Virus record (IMG/VR): IMGVR_UViG_3300006166_000009
Span: 1 to 26,428 of that record
Source of the DNA: a virus
Reading direction: 5' to 3' (one strand)
Length of the DNA stretch: 26,428 nucleotides
Made by a program: the position numbers and the translations under genes. The notes beneath the pieces were generated by a model. That model saw only the letters and a list, made by a program, of their open reading frames with translations, was not told where the DNA came from and searched no databases. Below, one piece after another: positions 8,258 to 14,509 of the stretch. How positions within the stretch are numbered: the first letter of the stretch is position 1; each line of letters begins with the position of its first letter.

Positions 8258-9429
8258 AAAATTTAATACTAGGATATCCAAGAGGTCGGCACAGATTTCA
8301 ATGCCTTGAAACAGCATTGGATAGTTGTGATATAGTTACTGAAAATTTTGATAAGATAAAAGGACCATACGATAGAATTTTTACAATATCAGAAAGTTTA
8401 TTACCTATACAAGCTAAGTTAGAGAAACAATGGGGATTAAAAAATGTATCAGAAAGAGCTGCAGATATATTATCTGATAAAAAGAAATTTGATGATTTAT
8501 GTATTAGTATAGGCCTTCAAAGTTTAATACCTCATAATGTCATACCTACAAAACCAGATCATTTAGATTATTGGAAAGATAAACCTTTTATAGTAAAACC
8601 TGTTATTGGTTCAGGTAGTAAACCTGGAGGTTTAAACTATCTTTCTTTTAAAAATAAGAAAGAGTTTTTATCATATTGTTTAAACAATAAAATATTTGAT
8701 TTTTTTACTAACAATGAAAAGGGTTGGGAAGATCCACAATTTAACAATCGTATTAATTATTATATAATACAAGATCAACTTCCAAATACTGCTAAAATTT
8801 GGGCTCCATATTGTTATGTAAATAATAGTGGAGTTATAAAAGATTTATTATGGGTAAGAGGTAAAGTTTGGTATAATCAAATAGACAAATATAGATATGA
8901 AACTAAAGCAGCTGAGTGGATGAGTTTTGATGAGAAAGATGTACCAGACGATATAAAATTATATTCTGATCGTTTTTATAATAAAGTAATTAATAATCTA
9001 CAATTAAGAAATATGTTTTTTTCTGGACCTGATTTTTATAAATGGGAAGATAATATTAAGATGATAGATTGCAATCCAAGAATTGGTCAAGGTCTACAAC
9101 AAATGGATGATGTACATAACAATACAATAGTTTCAAAAATTATAAATGATAAACCATATTCTTTTGACAAACAAATGCTATGGAAAATTTCTAAATTAAA
9201 ACCAGGTAAGATAAAATCTGTAAAAGATGTATCTCACTTAAAGAAATATTGGGTTAAAACTAATAATGATAGATTAAGACCTGGAGAAACAATACTAGAA
9301 TATACTCAAATTACTTCCGAAAGAGTTCCTAGAATAGCTTTTTTAATAACTGGTACTAACGAATCCGATATGTATAAAACATATCAGACCGTTAATGACC
9401 AACTTCAAAGTTGTATTGAATATTATTAA
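8254..9429 (+). CDS. ATP-grasp carboxylate-amine ligase-like protein
   Basis: A 391-residue protein with two diagnostic parts of the ATP-grasp fold. A strand and glycine-rich loop, FIVKPVIGSGSKPGG (residues 112-126), holds the nucleotide-binding lysine. The Mg-ATP site is in SGPDFYKW (257-264) and KMIDCNPRIGQG (269-280), with D260, D272 and N274. The N-terminal 100 residues would form the pre-ATP-grasp domain. Enzymes of this class activate a carboxylate as an acyl phosphate and join it to an amine or other nucleophile. The substrate is not evident. Its start is fused by ATGA to the stop of the TctA permease, so the imported carboxylate may be its substrate, which is inference. Its stop codon overlaps the stop of the convergent TctC-like gene. 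Confidence 0.75.
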   Translation: MKNLILGYPRGRHRFQCLETALDSCDIVTENFDKIKGPYDRIFTISESLLPIQAKLEKQWGLKNVSERAADILSDKKKFDDLCISIGLQSLIPHNVIPTKPDHLDYWKDKPFIVKPVIGSGSKPGGLNYLSFKNKKEFLSYCLNNKIFDFFTNNEKGWEDPQFNNRINYYIIQDQLPNTAKIWAPYCYVNNSGVIKDLLWVRGKVWYNQIDKYRYETKAAEWMSFDEKDVPDDIKLYSDRFYNKVINNLQLRNMFFSGPDFYKWEDNIKMIDCNPRIGQGLQQMDDVHNNTIVSKIINDKPYSFDKQMLWKISKLKPGKIKSVKDVSHLKKYWVKTNNDRLRPGETILEYTQITSERVPRIAFLITGTNESDMYKTYQTVNDQLQSCIEYY

Positions 9430-10208
9430 TTAGTGTTTAGTTCAATAGCAGAGTTCACTTTATTAACTAGTGAATCTTTATTACCATTATCTAAAACATA
9501 AGTGACCGTTCCTGCAAATGCAGTTTGCCACGCTTCAGTAGTTATTAAATCTTTAACAACTTTTCTGAAATTTTCAATTGTTCCATTTTCAGCATTAACT
9601 GATAATAGTACATCAACAAAAGCAAAATCTAAATCGCCATTAGCACTAAAAGCAATACAATTTCCGTCTGCCTCTACTTTAGATTGTTTAGTTTGAATTG
9701 TAAAAATTGTATCAGCGTCTTTACCTAGATAACCTCTAACCGTATCTCCACTTCCACCGTAAGGTACGATTTCAAATGTAGTGTTGTTTGCTTTACCTAG
9801 ATTTTCAATAAACTTACTAACAGCAGGAGAATCTCCCCAGGTTGCTATTTTAATAGTCTTACCACTCATATCAGATAATGAATTGAAAGTACGACTACAA
9901 AGTATAGTTTCGTATGCTTGAACAGCAACGATTGTACTTGCGTCTATTGTTACCGATGGCATTGATTCATCACCAGGCCATTCTGTACTCCACATAGTCA
10001 AAACATTGCCTTTATCAAAGTGTGTTTTTGCTATAATGGGATTGTTTGCTTGTATAAATTTATGATTGTTTAGTTTGTCGCCAATCATAGTTAAAACTTG
10101 ATGAAATGCGCCAGAATCACTTCCTGCATTTACTATTGTTGCTGATCCTCCAGCGATTGCTGTATGAGACCATAATAACATCAATATTGTGATTAAATAT
10201 TTCTTCAT
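9426..10208 (-). CDS. tctC: TctC/Bug-like periplasmic solute-binding protein
   Basis: A 260-residue protein with a clear Sec signal peptide: MKKYL, a hydrophobic core, then a TAIA cleavage site with the mature protein from about G20. The body resembles the Bug/TctC receptor family, most clearly in KIATWGDSPAVSKFIENLGK (residues 120-139) and FEIVPYGGSGDTVRGYLGKD (145-164), equivalent to the VPYKGG...LLGG ligand-domain block. It is shorter than the roughly 320 residues usual for the family. It should capture a carboxylate-like ligand in the periplasm and hand it to TctA/TctB. This is the only minus-strand gene in the window, with its own sigma70-like promoter and a GAGGAA ribosome site at 10211-10216. 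A related type II binding protein, such as a TAXI type, is the alternative. Confidence 0.7.
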   Translation of the reverse strand: MKKYLITILMLLWSHTAIAGGSATIVNAGSDSGAFHQVLTMIGDKLNNHKFIQANNPIIAKTHFDKGNVLTMWSTEWPGDESMPSVTIDASTIVAVQAYETILCSRTFNSLSDMSGKTIKIATWGDSPAVSKFIENLGKANNTTFEIVPYGGSGDTVRGYLGKDADTIFTIQTKQSKVEADGNCIAFSANGDLDFAFVDVLLSVNAENGTIENFRKVVKDLITTEAWQTAFAGTVTYVLDNGNKDSLVNKVNSAIELNTN

Positions 10209-10241
10209 ATTTCCTCTTTAATTAATTAATTGTATATATCA

Positions 10242-10270
10242 AATATAACATAATTTGACAAAAAAGTCAA
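10242..10270 (-). promoter_or_regulatory. Sigma70-like promoter for the TctC-like gene
   Basis: Reading the minus strand, TTGACT (10270-10265) is followed by exactly 17 bases and TATATT (10247-10242). This is close to the bacterial TTGACA-N17-TATAAT consensus. A start near 10235 gives a leader of about 27 bases ending in GAGGAAATATG. None of the + strand virion genes has such a promoter, so this gene is probably read by the unmodified host polymerase early in infection. Confidence 0.65.
10255..10270. repeat. Perfect inverted repeat overlapping the tctC -35 box
   Basis: TTGAC-AAAAAA-GTCAA is a perfect 5-bp inverted repeat around six A residues. Its right arm is the -35 box of the minus-strand promoter. 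It could be an operator half-site pair, a short hairpin, or chance in AT-rich DNA. Confidence 0.4.
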
Positions 10271-10303
10271 TGCTGATTTATGTTATATCTCTTATTTATT
10301 TCG

Positions 10304-10311
10304 TATAAATA
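10304..10311 (+). promoter_or_regulatory. T4-type late promoter TATAAATA
   Basis: An exact TATAAATA, the -10 element used by the T4 late sigma factor gp55, lies upstream of the first virion gene of the module. The expected start is near 10317, leaving a short leader with AGGAG at 10331-10335 before the ATG at 10342. It shares a 133-base intergenic region with the divergent sigma70 promoter. Confidence 0.75.
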
Positions 10312-10341
10312 TACCTATATATTATAACAAAGGAGTATATA

Positions 10342-10566
10342 ATGGCTATATTAATAGACGGAAAGACATATGACGAAACATCTTTTAGCATAGAGTTACG
10401 AAACAAAATCGTAGCTAGGCAAGAGATTGAAGCGTCAAAAGTAAGACACAATGTAGAATTGGAAAAAATTGGAGTATTGACTGAATTTTATAATAAGAAA
10501 ATACTAGAATTAATGGAAAAAGAGAAAGTTCAACCAATAAAAGACGCAAATGGCAGCAATAGCTAA
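10342..10566 (+). CDS. Small virion-module protein, 74 aa
   Basis: A 74-residue protein with a short beta start (MAILIDGKTYD) followed by one long charged helix (residues about 16-66) likely to form a coiled coil. The pattern of an IDGKTYD start and then a helix resembles small proteins often found beside phage tail-fibre genes, but no function is known to me. AGGAG six bases before the ATG gives a strong ribosome site, directly under a late promoter. Its 3' end overlaps the next gene by 17 bases. It may be a structural accessory or a fibre-assembly helper; no evidence separates these. Confidence 0.7.
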   Translation: MAILIDGKTYDETSFSIELRNKIVARQEIEASKVRHNVELEKIGVLTEFYNKKILELMEKEKVQPIKDANGSNS

Positions 10567-10891
10567 TTTAATAATAGATCAAGGTGCTAATTTTAGTTCG
10601 GATGTAACCGTAAAAGACGCAAACGGAAACGCATTTGACTTAACTGGCTATACGACACAAGCCAAAATGGCAAAAGGTTATGCGTCAACAAGAACAAGAA
10701 CATCTATGACTTCGGTTATTGCTACAGACGCTACTTCAGGAGTAGTTGCTTTGTCAATGACGGCAACTCAAACAGCAGCTTTAGACGCAGAAAGATATGT
10801 CTATGATGTAGAGATTACAAAGACTGATACTGGTACGGTAACTAGAGTAATTGAGGGTTTAATTACCGTAAGACCCAATGTAACTACATAA
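10550..10891 (+). CDS. Beta-rich virion protein, 113 aa
   Basis: A 113-residue protein rich in Thr, Ala and Val with alternating strand-like segments and no signal peptide or membrane helix. The order (an unstructured start, a strand pair around DVTVKDANGNAFDLTGYT, a Thr/Arg-rich loop, then YVYDVEITK and a final VTRVIEGLITVRP strand) fits an immunoglobulin-like sandwich as found in N-terminal domains of phage baseplate-upper or receptor-binding proteins. It overlaps the upstream gene and is followed by a late promoter. Family name not known to me; its role as a virion component is inferred from context. Confidence 0.7.
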   Translation: MAAIANLIIDQGANFSSDVTVKDANGNAFDLTGYTTQAKMAKGYASTRTRTSMTSVIATDATSGVVALSMTATQTAALDAERYVYDVEITKTDTGTVTRVIEGLITVRPNVTT

Positions 10892-10900
10892 TAAAAGTAT

Positions 10901-10908
10901 TATAAATA
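10901..10908 (+). promoter_or_regulatory. T4-type late promoter TATAAATA
   Basis: An exact late motif 19 bases before the ATG at 10928. The predicted leader is about 14 bases and includes AGAGAGG as ribosome site. Confidence 0.7.
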
Positions 10909-10927
10909 TAACAAAAGAGAGAGGTTT

Positions 10928-11176
10928 ATGGCAAGTATTACAGCGAAAATTAATGCTTCTACTGGAAGCGGACCCAAAAAAGTTTCAGTAACCCTGCCAT
11001 CAGGTACTTCACTACAAAACAATTCTCTCTCATTAAAATTATTAGGTGATGTTGATGTTACTTCTTTAGATGATGGTGCATTATTACAATACAGAGCTAG
11101 TGATGGTAAGTTCGTAAGTAGAAACGAAATTGTTACCACTACTGGAACTTTAACATTTAACGGCGGATCATTTTAG
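10928..11176 (+). CDS. Small fibre-associated protein, 82 aa
   Basis: An 82-residue Ser/Thr/Gly-rich protein. Its C-terminal half reads LGDVDVTSLDDGALLQYRAS (residues 40-59), a motif repeated in many marine phage tail fibres, and ends in LTFNGGSF. The same kind of ending (VDGGTF) closes the next, 571-residue fibre, suggesting a shared interaction tip. It has its own late promoter and an AGAGAGG ribosome site. It is probably a virion protein of the fibre or baseplate periphery; it could also be the detached tip of a formerly longer fibre. Confidence 0.65.
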   Translation: MASITAKINASTGSGPKKVSVTLPSGTSLQNNSLSLKLLGDVDVTSLDDGALLQYRASDGKFVSRNEIVTTTGTLTFNGGSF

Positions 11177-11186
11177 AGAGTAATAT

Positions 11187-12902
11187 ATGGCAACGGTAAT
11201 ACAGATAAAAAGAAGTTCAGCAACTTCAGCACCAGGAACACTTAAACTTGGTGAATTAGCATACACATATGGAACAGGCGCACAAAATAACCTAGGAGAT
11301 AGAATCTTTATAGGGGAAGGTGGCGTTGACGGTAACGGTGACGCAAATAATGTATCAGTAATTGGAGGTCAATATTTTACAGATATGTTAGACCACGTGA
11401 ATGGTACTCTAACAGGAAATTCAGCGATCATAGCAGACGCTAACTTAGCAGTAGATACTTTGAATGTAGGTAATTCACTTACAACAGGTGGCGAAATTAG
11501 ATTTAACGAAGGTACTAATAACGGTACTAACTTCATAGGAATTAAATCTCCTAATGCAGTAACAGCTTCTCAAACTTTTGTTTTACCTGACGGCGACGGT
11601 ACTGCTGGTCAGTTCTTAAAAACTGACGGATCAGGAAATTTAGATTTCACAACCGTTAATCAATTTATTAATTTAGCAGGTGATACAGGTACAGATACTT
11701 ACAATACTTCAGAAACATTAAACTTTTTAGGTACTGGTGGTATGACACAAACGGTTACTGATAATACGGTAACGGTAACTGCTACAGCATTAACAAATGC
11801 TAACTTATCTGGTACTGCCGCTATTTCAAATGCTAATTTAGCAAATCCTCAAACAACAATAGGTAGTTCAGTATTAACTTTAGGTTCTACTGAAACTGAT
11901 ATTGCAGGATTAACTTCTTTAGTAGTAGATGATATTACAATTAACGGTCAATCAGTTACTACAACAGCAAGTAATAAAGATATTAATTTATCGCCACACG
12001 GAACAGGAACGGTAGTTGTACCAAGTGGTTATGAAGATAGAGCAGGATTTACAGACAATTCACTTGCAAACAAAATGTATGTTGACCAAGTTGCTCAAGG
12101 TTTAGATACTAAACCTTCTTGTAAACTTGCAACAACAGCTAACTTATCAGCAACTTATTCAAATGGTTCTGCTGGTGTTGGTGCAACACTAACTAATTCA
12201 GGTACTCAAGCAGTATTAGTTTTAGATACTCAAGCTGCAAATCTTAATGATAGAATTTTAGTTAAAGATCAAACAACTCGTACACAAAACGGTATTTACT
12301 CGGTTACAAATGTAGGTTCAGGATCAACAAATTGGGTGTTAACAAGATCAACTCCAGAAGATCAACCTGCTGAATTATCAGGTGGTTCTTTTGTATTCGT
12401 TGAAGAAGGTGCTTTAAATGCTAACAATGGTTATACATTTACACACACAGGTGCTCCTACTTTTGGAACAACTAATTTAGATGTATCTCAATTTTCTGGT
12501 GCAGGTCAAATTACTGCTGGTGCTGCTATGTCAAAAGACGGTAACCAATTAGATGTTGAAGTTGACAATTCTTCAATTGAAGTTAATACAGACGCATTAA
12601 GAGTTAAGGCATTAGGAATTACAAACGCTATGTTAGGTGGTTCAATTGAAACAACTAAACTTGCAAATCCATTTATTACTTTAACAGATGAATCTTCTAC
12701 AACAGGAAGAGTTTATTTAGAAGAAAATTTAGAATTTTTAGCAGGAGAAGGAGTTAACACTATTGTTGATAACAACACAATTAGAATTGAAGGTGAAAAC
12801 GCTTCAAACTCAAACAAAGGTGTTGCTAAATTTCATTCTGATAATTTCACGGTAACCTCTGGTGATGTTGAAATATCTACGGTTGATGGTGGTACTTTCT
12901 AA
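11187..12902 (+). CDS. Tail fibre-like protein, 571 aa
   Basis: The N-terminus (MATVIQIKRSS...PGTLKLGELAY) matches the N-terminal domain found in major tropism determinants and many marine phage fibres, which attaches the trimer to the baseplate. It continues through Gly/Thr/Asn-rich strands with fibre-type segments such as FVLPDGDGTAGQFLKTDGSG (residues about 131-150), a middle domain containing QAANLNDRILVKDQTTRTQN, and a C-terminal NKGVAKFHSDNFTVTSGDVE motif typical of cyanophage-like fibres. No enzymatic motif is visible. The stop overlaps the next ATG (TAATG at 12900). It is probably a receptor-contacting fibre; its length and low complexity are normal for the class. Confidence 0.82.
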   Translation: MATVIQIKRSSATSAPGTLKLGELAYTYGTGAQNNLGDRIFIGEGGVDGNGDANNVSVIGGQYFTDMLDHVNGTLTGNSAIIADANLAVDTLNVGNSLTTGGEIRFNEGTNNGTNFIGIKSPNAVTASQTFVLPDGDGTAGQFLKTDGSGNLDFTTVNQFINLAGDTGTDTYNTSETLNFLGTGGMTQTVTDNTVTVTATALTNANLSGTAAISNANLANPQTTIGSSVLTLGSTETDIAGLTSLVVDDITINGQSVTTTASNKDINLSPHGTGTVVVPSGYEDRAGFTDNSLANKMYVDQVAQGLDTKPSCKLATTANLSATYSNGSAGVGATLTNSGTQAVLVLDTQAANLNDRILVKDQTTRTQNGIYSVTNVGSGSTNWVLTRSTPEDQPAELSGGSFVFVEEGALNANNGYTFTHTGAPTFGTTNLDVSQFSGAGQITAGAAMSKDGNQLDVEVDNSSIEVNTDALRVKALGITNAMLGGSIETTKLANPFITLTDESSTTGRVYLEENLEFLAGEGVNTIVDNNTIRIEGENASNSNKGVAKFHSDNFTVTSGDVEISTVDGGTF

Positions 12903-13099
12903 TGAATATATTTCAAAAAATTAAATGGTTTTTTGTTTCAGGTGCTCCTTCTATAAAAAAACCTAAAATATCATTAAAAGAATTAAAAAATAAAACTAAA
13001 AAACAATTAGAAAAAATTGGTAGAAAATTAGGAGTAGAGTTAGATAGAAGATTATCTAAATCTAAACTTATAAAAAAAATACAGAAATTAAATAAATAA
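12902..13099 (+). CDS. Very basic 65-aa protein with a SAP/Rho-N-like helix pair
   Basis: A 65-residue lysine-rich protein. After MNIFQKIKWFFVSGAPS, the second half has the pattern KTKKQLEKIGRKLGVELDRR...SKSKLIKKI (residues about 31-60). This resembles the helix-turn-helix SAP or Rho-N type modules that end many T4-like phage proteins and are thought to bind nucleic acid or act as small assembly modules. It is unlike its acidic, Thr-rich fibre neighbours in composition. Both ends overlap neighbouring genes through TAATG, so its level is tied to the fibres. It could be a fibre chaperone or anchor; a DNA-binding role is possible but odd in this place. Confidence 0.6.
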   Translation: MNIFQKIKWFFVSGAPSIKKPKISLKELKNKTKKQLEKIGRKLGVELDRRLSKSKLIKKIQKLNK

Positions 13100-13479
13100 T
13101 GTCAACGGTAATTAAACCAAAAAGATCAGAAACACCAAATCAAATTCCAGGTGCAGCTGCTTTAGCAGTACACGAATTGGCTATGAATGTTACCGATGGT
13201 AAACTTTATACTAAAACATCTGGTAATGTTGTTAAAGAAGTTGGTGGTGCAGGTGCTGTATCTTTACAAACGGTTACAGACGGTGGTGCCGTAACTGATA
13301 ATGATATTACTTTAAACGGTTCAAATTTAATTTTTGAAGGTTATCAGGAGAACGCATACGAAACAACTATAACGGTTGCAGAACCTACAGGAGATAGAAC
13401 AATAACTTTTCCAGACGCAGATGGTGATGTAGCAATGTTAGGAGATTCATTAGCGTTTTCAATAGTATTCGGTAGTTAA
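13099..13479 (+). CDS. Short fibre-like protein, 126 aa
   Basis: A 126-residue protein with the same N-terminal plan as the 571-residue fibre: MSTVIKPKRSE...VHELAMNVTDGKLYTKTSG. It then has TDGGAVTDNDITLNG and a final TITFPDADGDVAML strand, a common fibre repeat (RTITFPDATGTV). It therefore looks like a baseplate-anchoring N-terminal domain with a very short shaft. It may cap or plug fibre attachment points, or be a remnant of a longer fibre. The start is in a TAATG overlap, and only two bases separate it from the next gene. Confidence 0.7.
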   Translation: MSTVIKPKRSETPNQIPGAAALAVHELAMNVTDGKLYTKTSGNVVKEVGGAGAVSLQTVTDGGAVTDNDITLNGSNLIFEGYQENAYETTITVAEPTGDRTITFPDADGDVAMLGDSLAFSIVFGS

Positions 13480-13481
13480 TT

Positions 13482-13829
13482 ATGGCAAGTACATTTAAAA
13501 ATGCAGGAATAACGGTTCCAGTAGTGGATGACGCTACAGGAAATTTATATACTACTGGTGCAAGTGAACAGGCAGTAATTCACGCTTTATATATTTCAAA
13601 TAAGAGTACAAGTGCTAGTGCAACCGTAAATGTTAAAGTTACAACTGATGGTGGTTCTACTTTTTATCATATCGGTAGAAGTTTAGAAGTTCCGCCAAAC
13701 AATACATTAACTTTAGACAAACCAGTTAATTTAGAGAACAACGATATTATTAGAGTTGTCGCTGACGCTAATCCTGATTCGTCTTCAGTTGATTGTGAGG
13801 CATATGCAAGTATCCTTGCATTAACATAA
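13482..13829 (+). CDS. Beta-rich virion protein, 115 aa
   Basis: A 115-residue protein of alternating strands (HALYISNKSTSASATVNVKV, positions about 35-54; GGSTFYHIGRSLEVPPNNTL, 62-81; NDIIRVVAD) that reads like a single jelly-roll or Ig-like domain. Proteins of this kind accompany fibre and baseplate genes in marine T4-like phages. No catalytic residues, signal or membrane segment. The position inside the fibre cluster supports a virion role; exact place unknown. Confidence 0.7.
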   Translation: MASTFKNAGITVPVVDDATGNLYTTGASEQAVIHALYISNKSTSASATVNVKVTTDGGSTFYHIGRSLEVPPNNTLTLDKPVNLENNDIIRVVADANPDSSSVDCEAYASILALT

Positions 13830-13832
13830 TAA

Positions 13833-13840
13833 TATAAATA
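13833..13840 (+). promoter_or_regulatory. T4-type late promoter TATAAATA
   Basis: An exact motif only 10 bases before the ATG at 13851. If transcription starts 6 bases after the motif as in T4, the leader is about 5 bases, too short for a usual ribosome site. AGGGA at 13842-13846 would serve only read-through mRNA. Confidence 0.6.
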
Positions 13841-13850
13841 TAGGGAAAAT

Positions 13851-14480
13851 ATGGCATATCTAGTAAATCATACACCTGCTGCTTCAGTAATACAGAAATC
13901 TTTTAATGGTATAAGAAGAACAAAAGATGGTATGTTATATCTAACTTCAGTAAATCCTAACAAGGGTAATGAAACAATTGAAGTATCAAAATATTACGAA
14001 GATGGTAAGTCAGATTTTGTCGCAAGAGCAGAAACAGATTATGTTGATGAAAGATTAGAGATGTTTGATGTTAGTTATTTTACAACTGACGGTTCAGCAT
14101 ATCAATTTACAATAGGAACACCAGTATTAAACGAGTCAAGGATTGCAGTATTTTTAGATGGAGTTCAACAAGTTCCATTTTCAGACTTTGTTTTAGTCAA
14201 TAATACCGTAGTTACATTTACACTAATACCAAAGACTGGATTGAGTATTGTAGTAGGTCAAGTTAAGAAACGATACTTTAATAATGATAGTGATAAATTT
14301 CAACAAATTAACTTTTCAGTAAATCCTACCACAACTTTTCTTATAAATAGTTCTAGTGGTGATTTAGTAAAAAGATCAAATGCAGGAGTAGTAAGATCCG
14401 CTGAAGGTTCAGACGATTTTGATACTTTTGAAGACACAACGGCAAGTTCAGGTACGACAACTTACCAAAGTGCTGTATAA
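13851..14480 (+). CDS. Virion structural protein, 209 aa
   Basis: A 209-residue protein. The middle section (YQFTIGTPVLNESRIAVFLD, residues about 83-102, then GVQQVPFSDFVLVNNTVVTF) is a compact beta domain of a type recurring in marine phage baseplate and fibre proteins: an N-ter strand, an FLDGVQQ turn, a VTFT strand and a G-x-x-V-x-V end. The C-terminal 60 residues are Ser/Thr/Asp-rich and end flexible. No enzymatic motif. It has a late promoter immediately upstream and precedes the very large fibre, so it may be its connector to the baseplate. This placement is inference. Confidence 0.68.
   Translation: MAYLVNHTPAASVIQKSFNGIRRTKDGMLYLTSVNPNKGNETIEVSKYYEDGKSDFVARAETDYVDERLEMFDVSYFTTDGSAYQFTIGTPVLNESRIAVFLDGVQQVPFSDFVLVNNTVVTFTLIPKTGLSIVVGQVKKRYFNNDSDKFQQINFSVNPTTTFLINSSSGDLVKRSNAGVVRSAEGSDDFDTFEDTTASSGTTTYQSAV
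14342..14349 (+). promoter_or_regulatory. Possible internal late promoter
   Basis: TATAAATA occurs inside the 209-residue gene, about 160 bases before the giant fibre ATG, which lacks a motif in its own short upstream gap. It could drive the fibre, but the sequence also simply encodes Leu-Ile-Asn-Ser. Confidence 0.35.
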
Positions 14481-14509
14481 CAAAATGGGAAACTAAAGAG
14501 AGAAATTAA

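Noticed and set aside
10200-10341. Attachment site or small RNA gene in the intergenic gap
   Set aside because: The gap is explained by two promoters, a ribosome site and AT-rich filler; no tRNA-like fold, long direct repeat or integrase gene is present.
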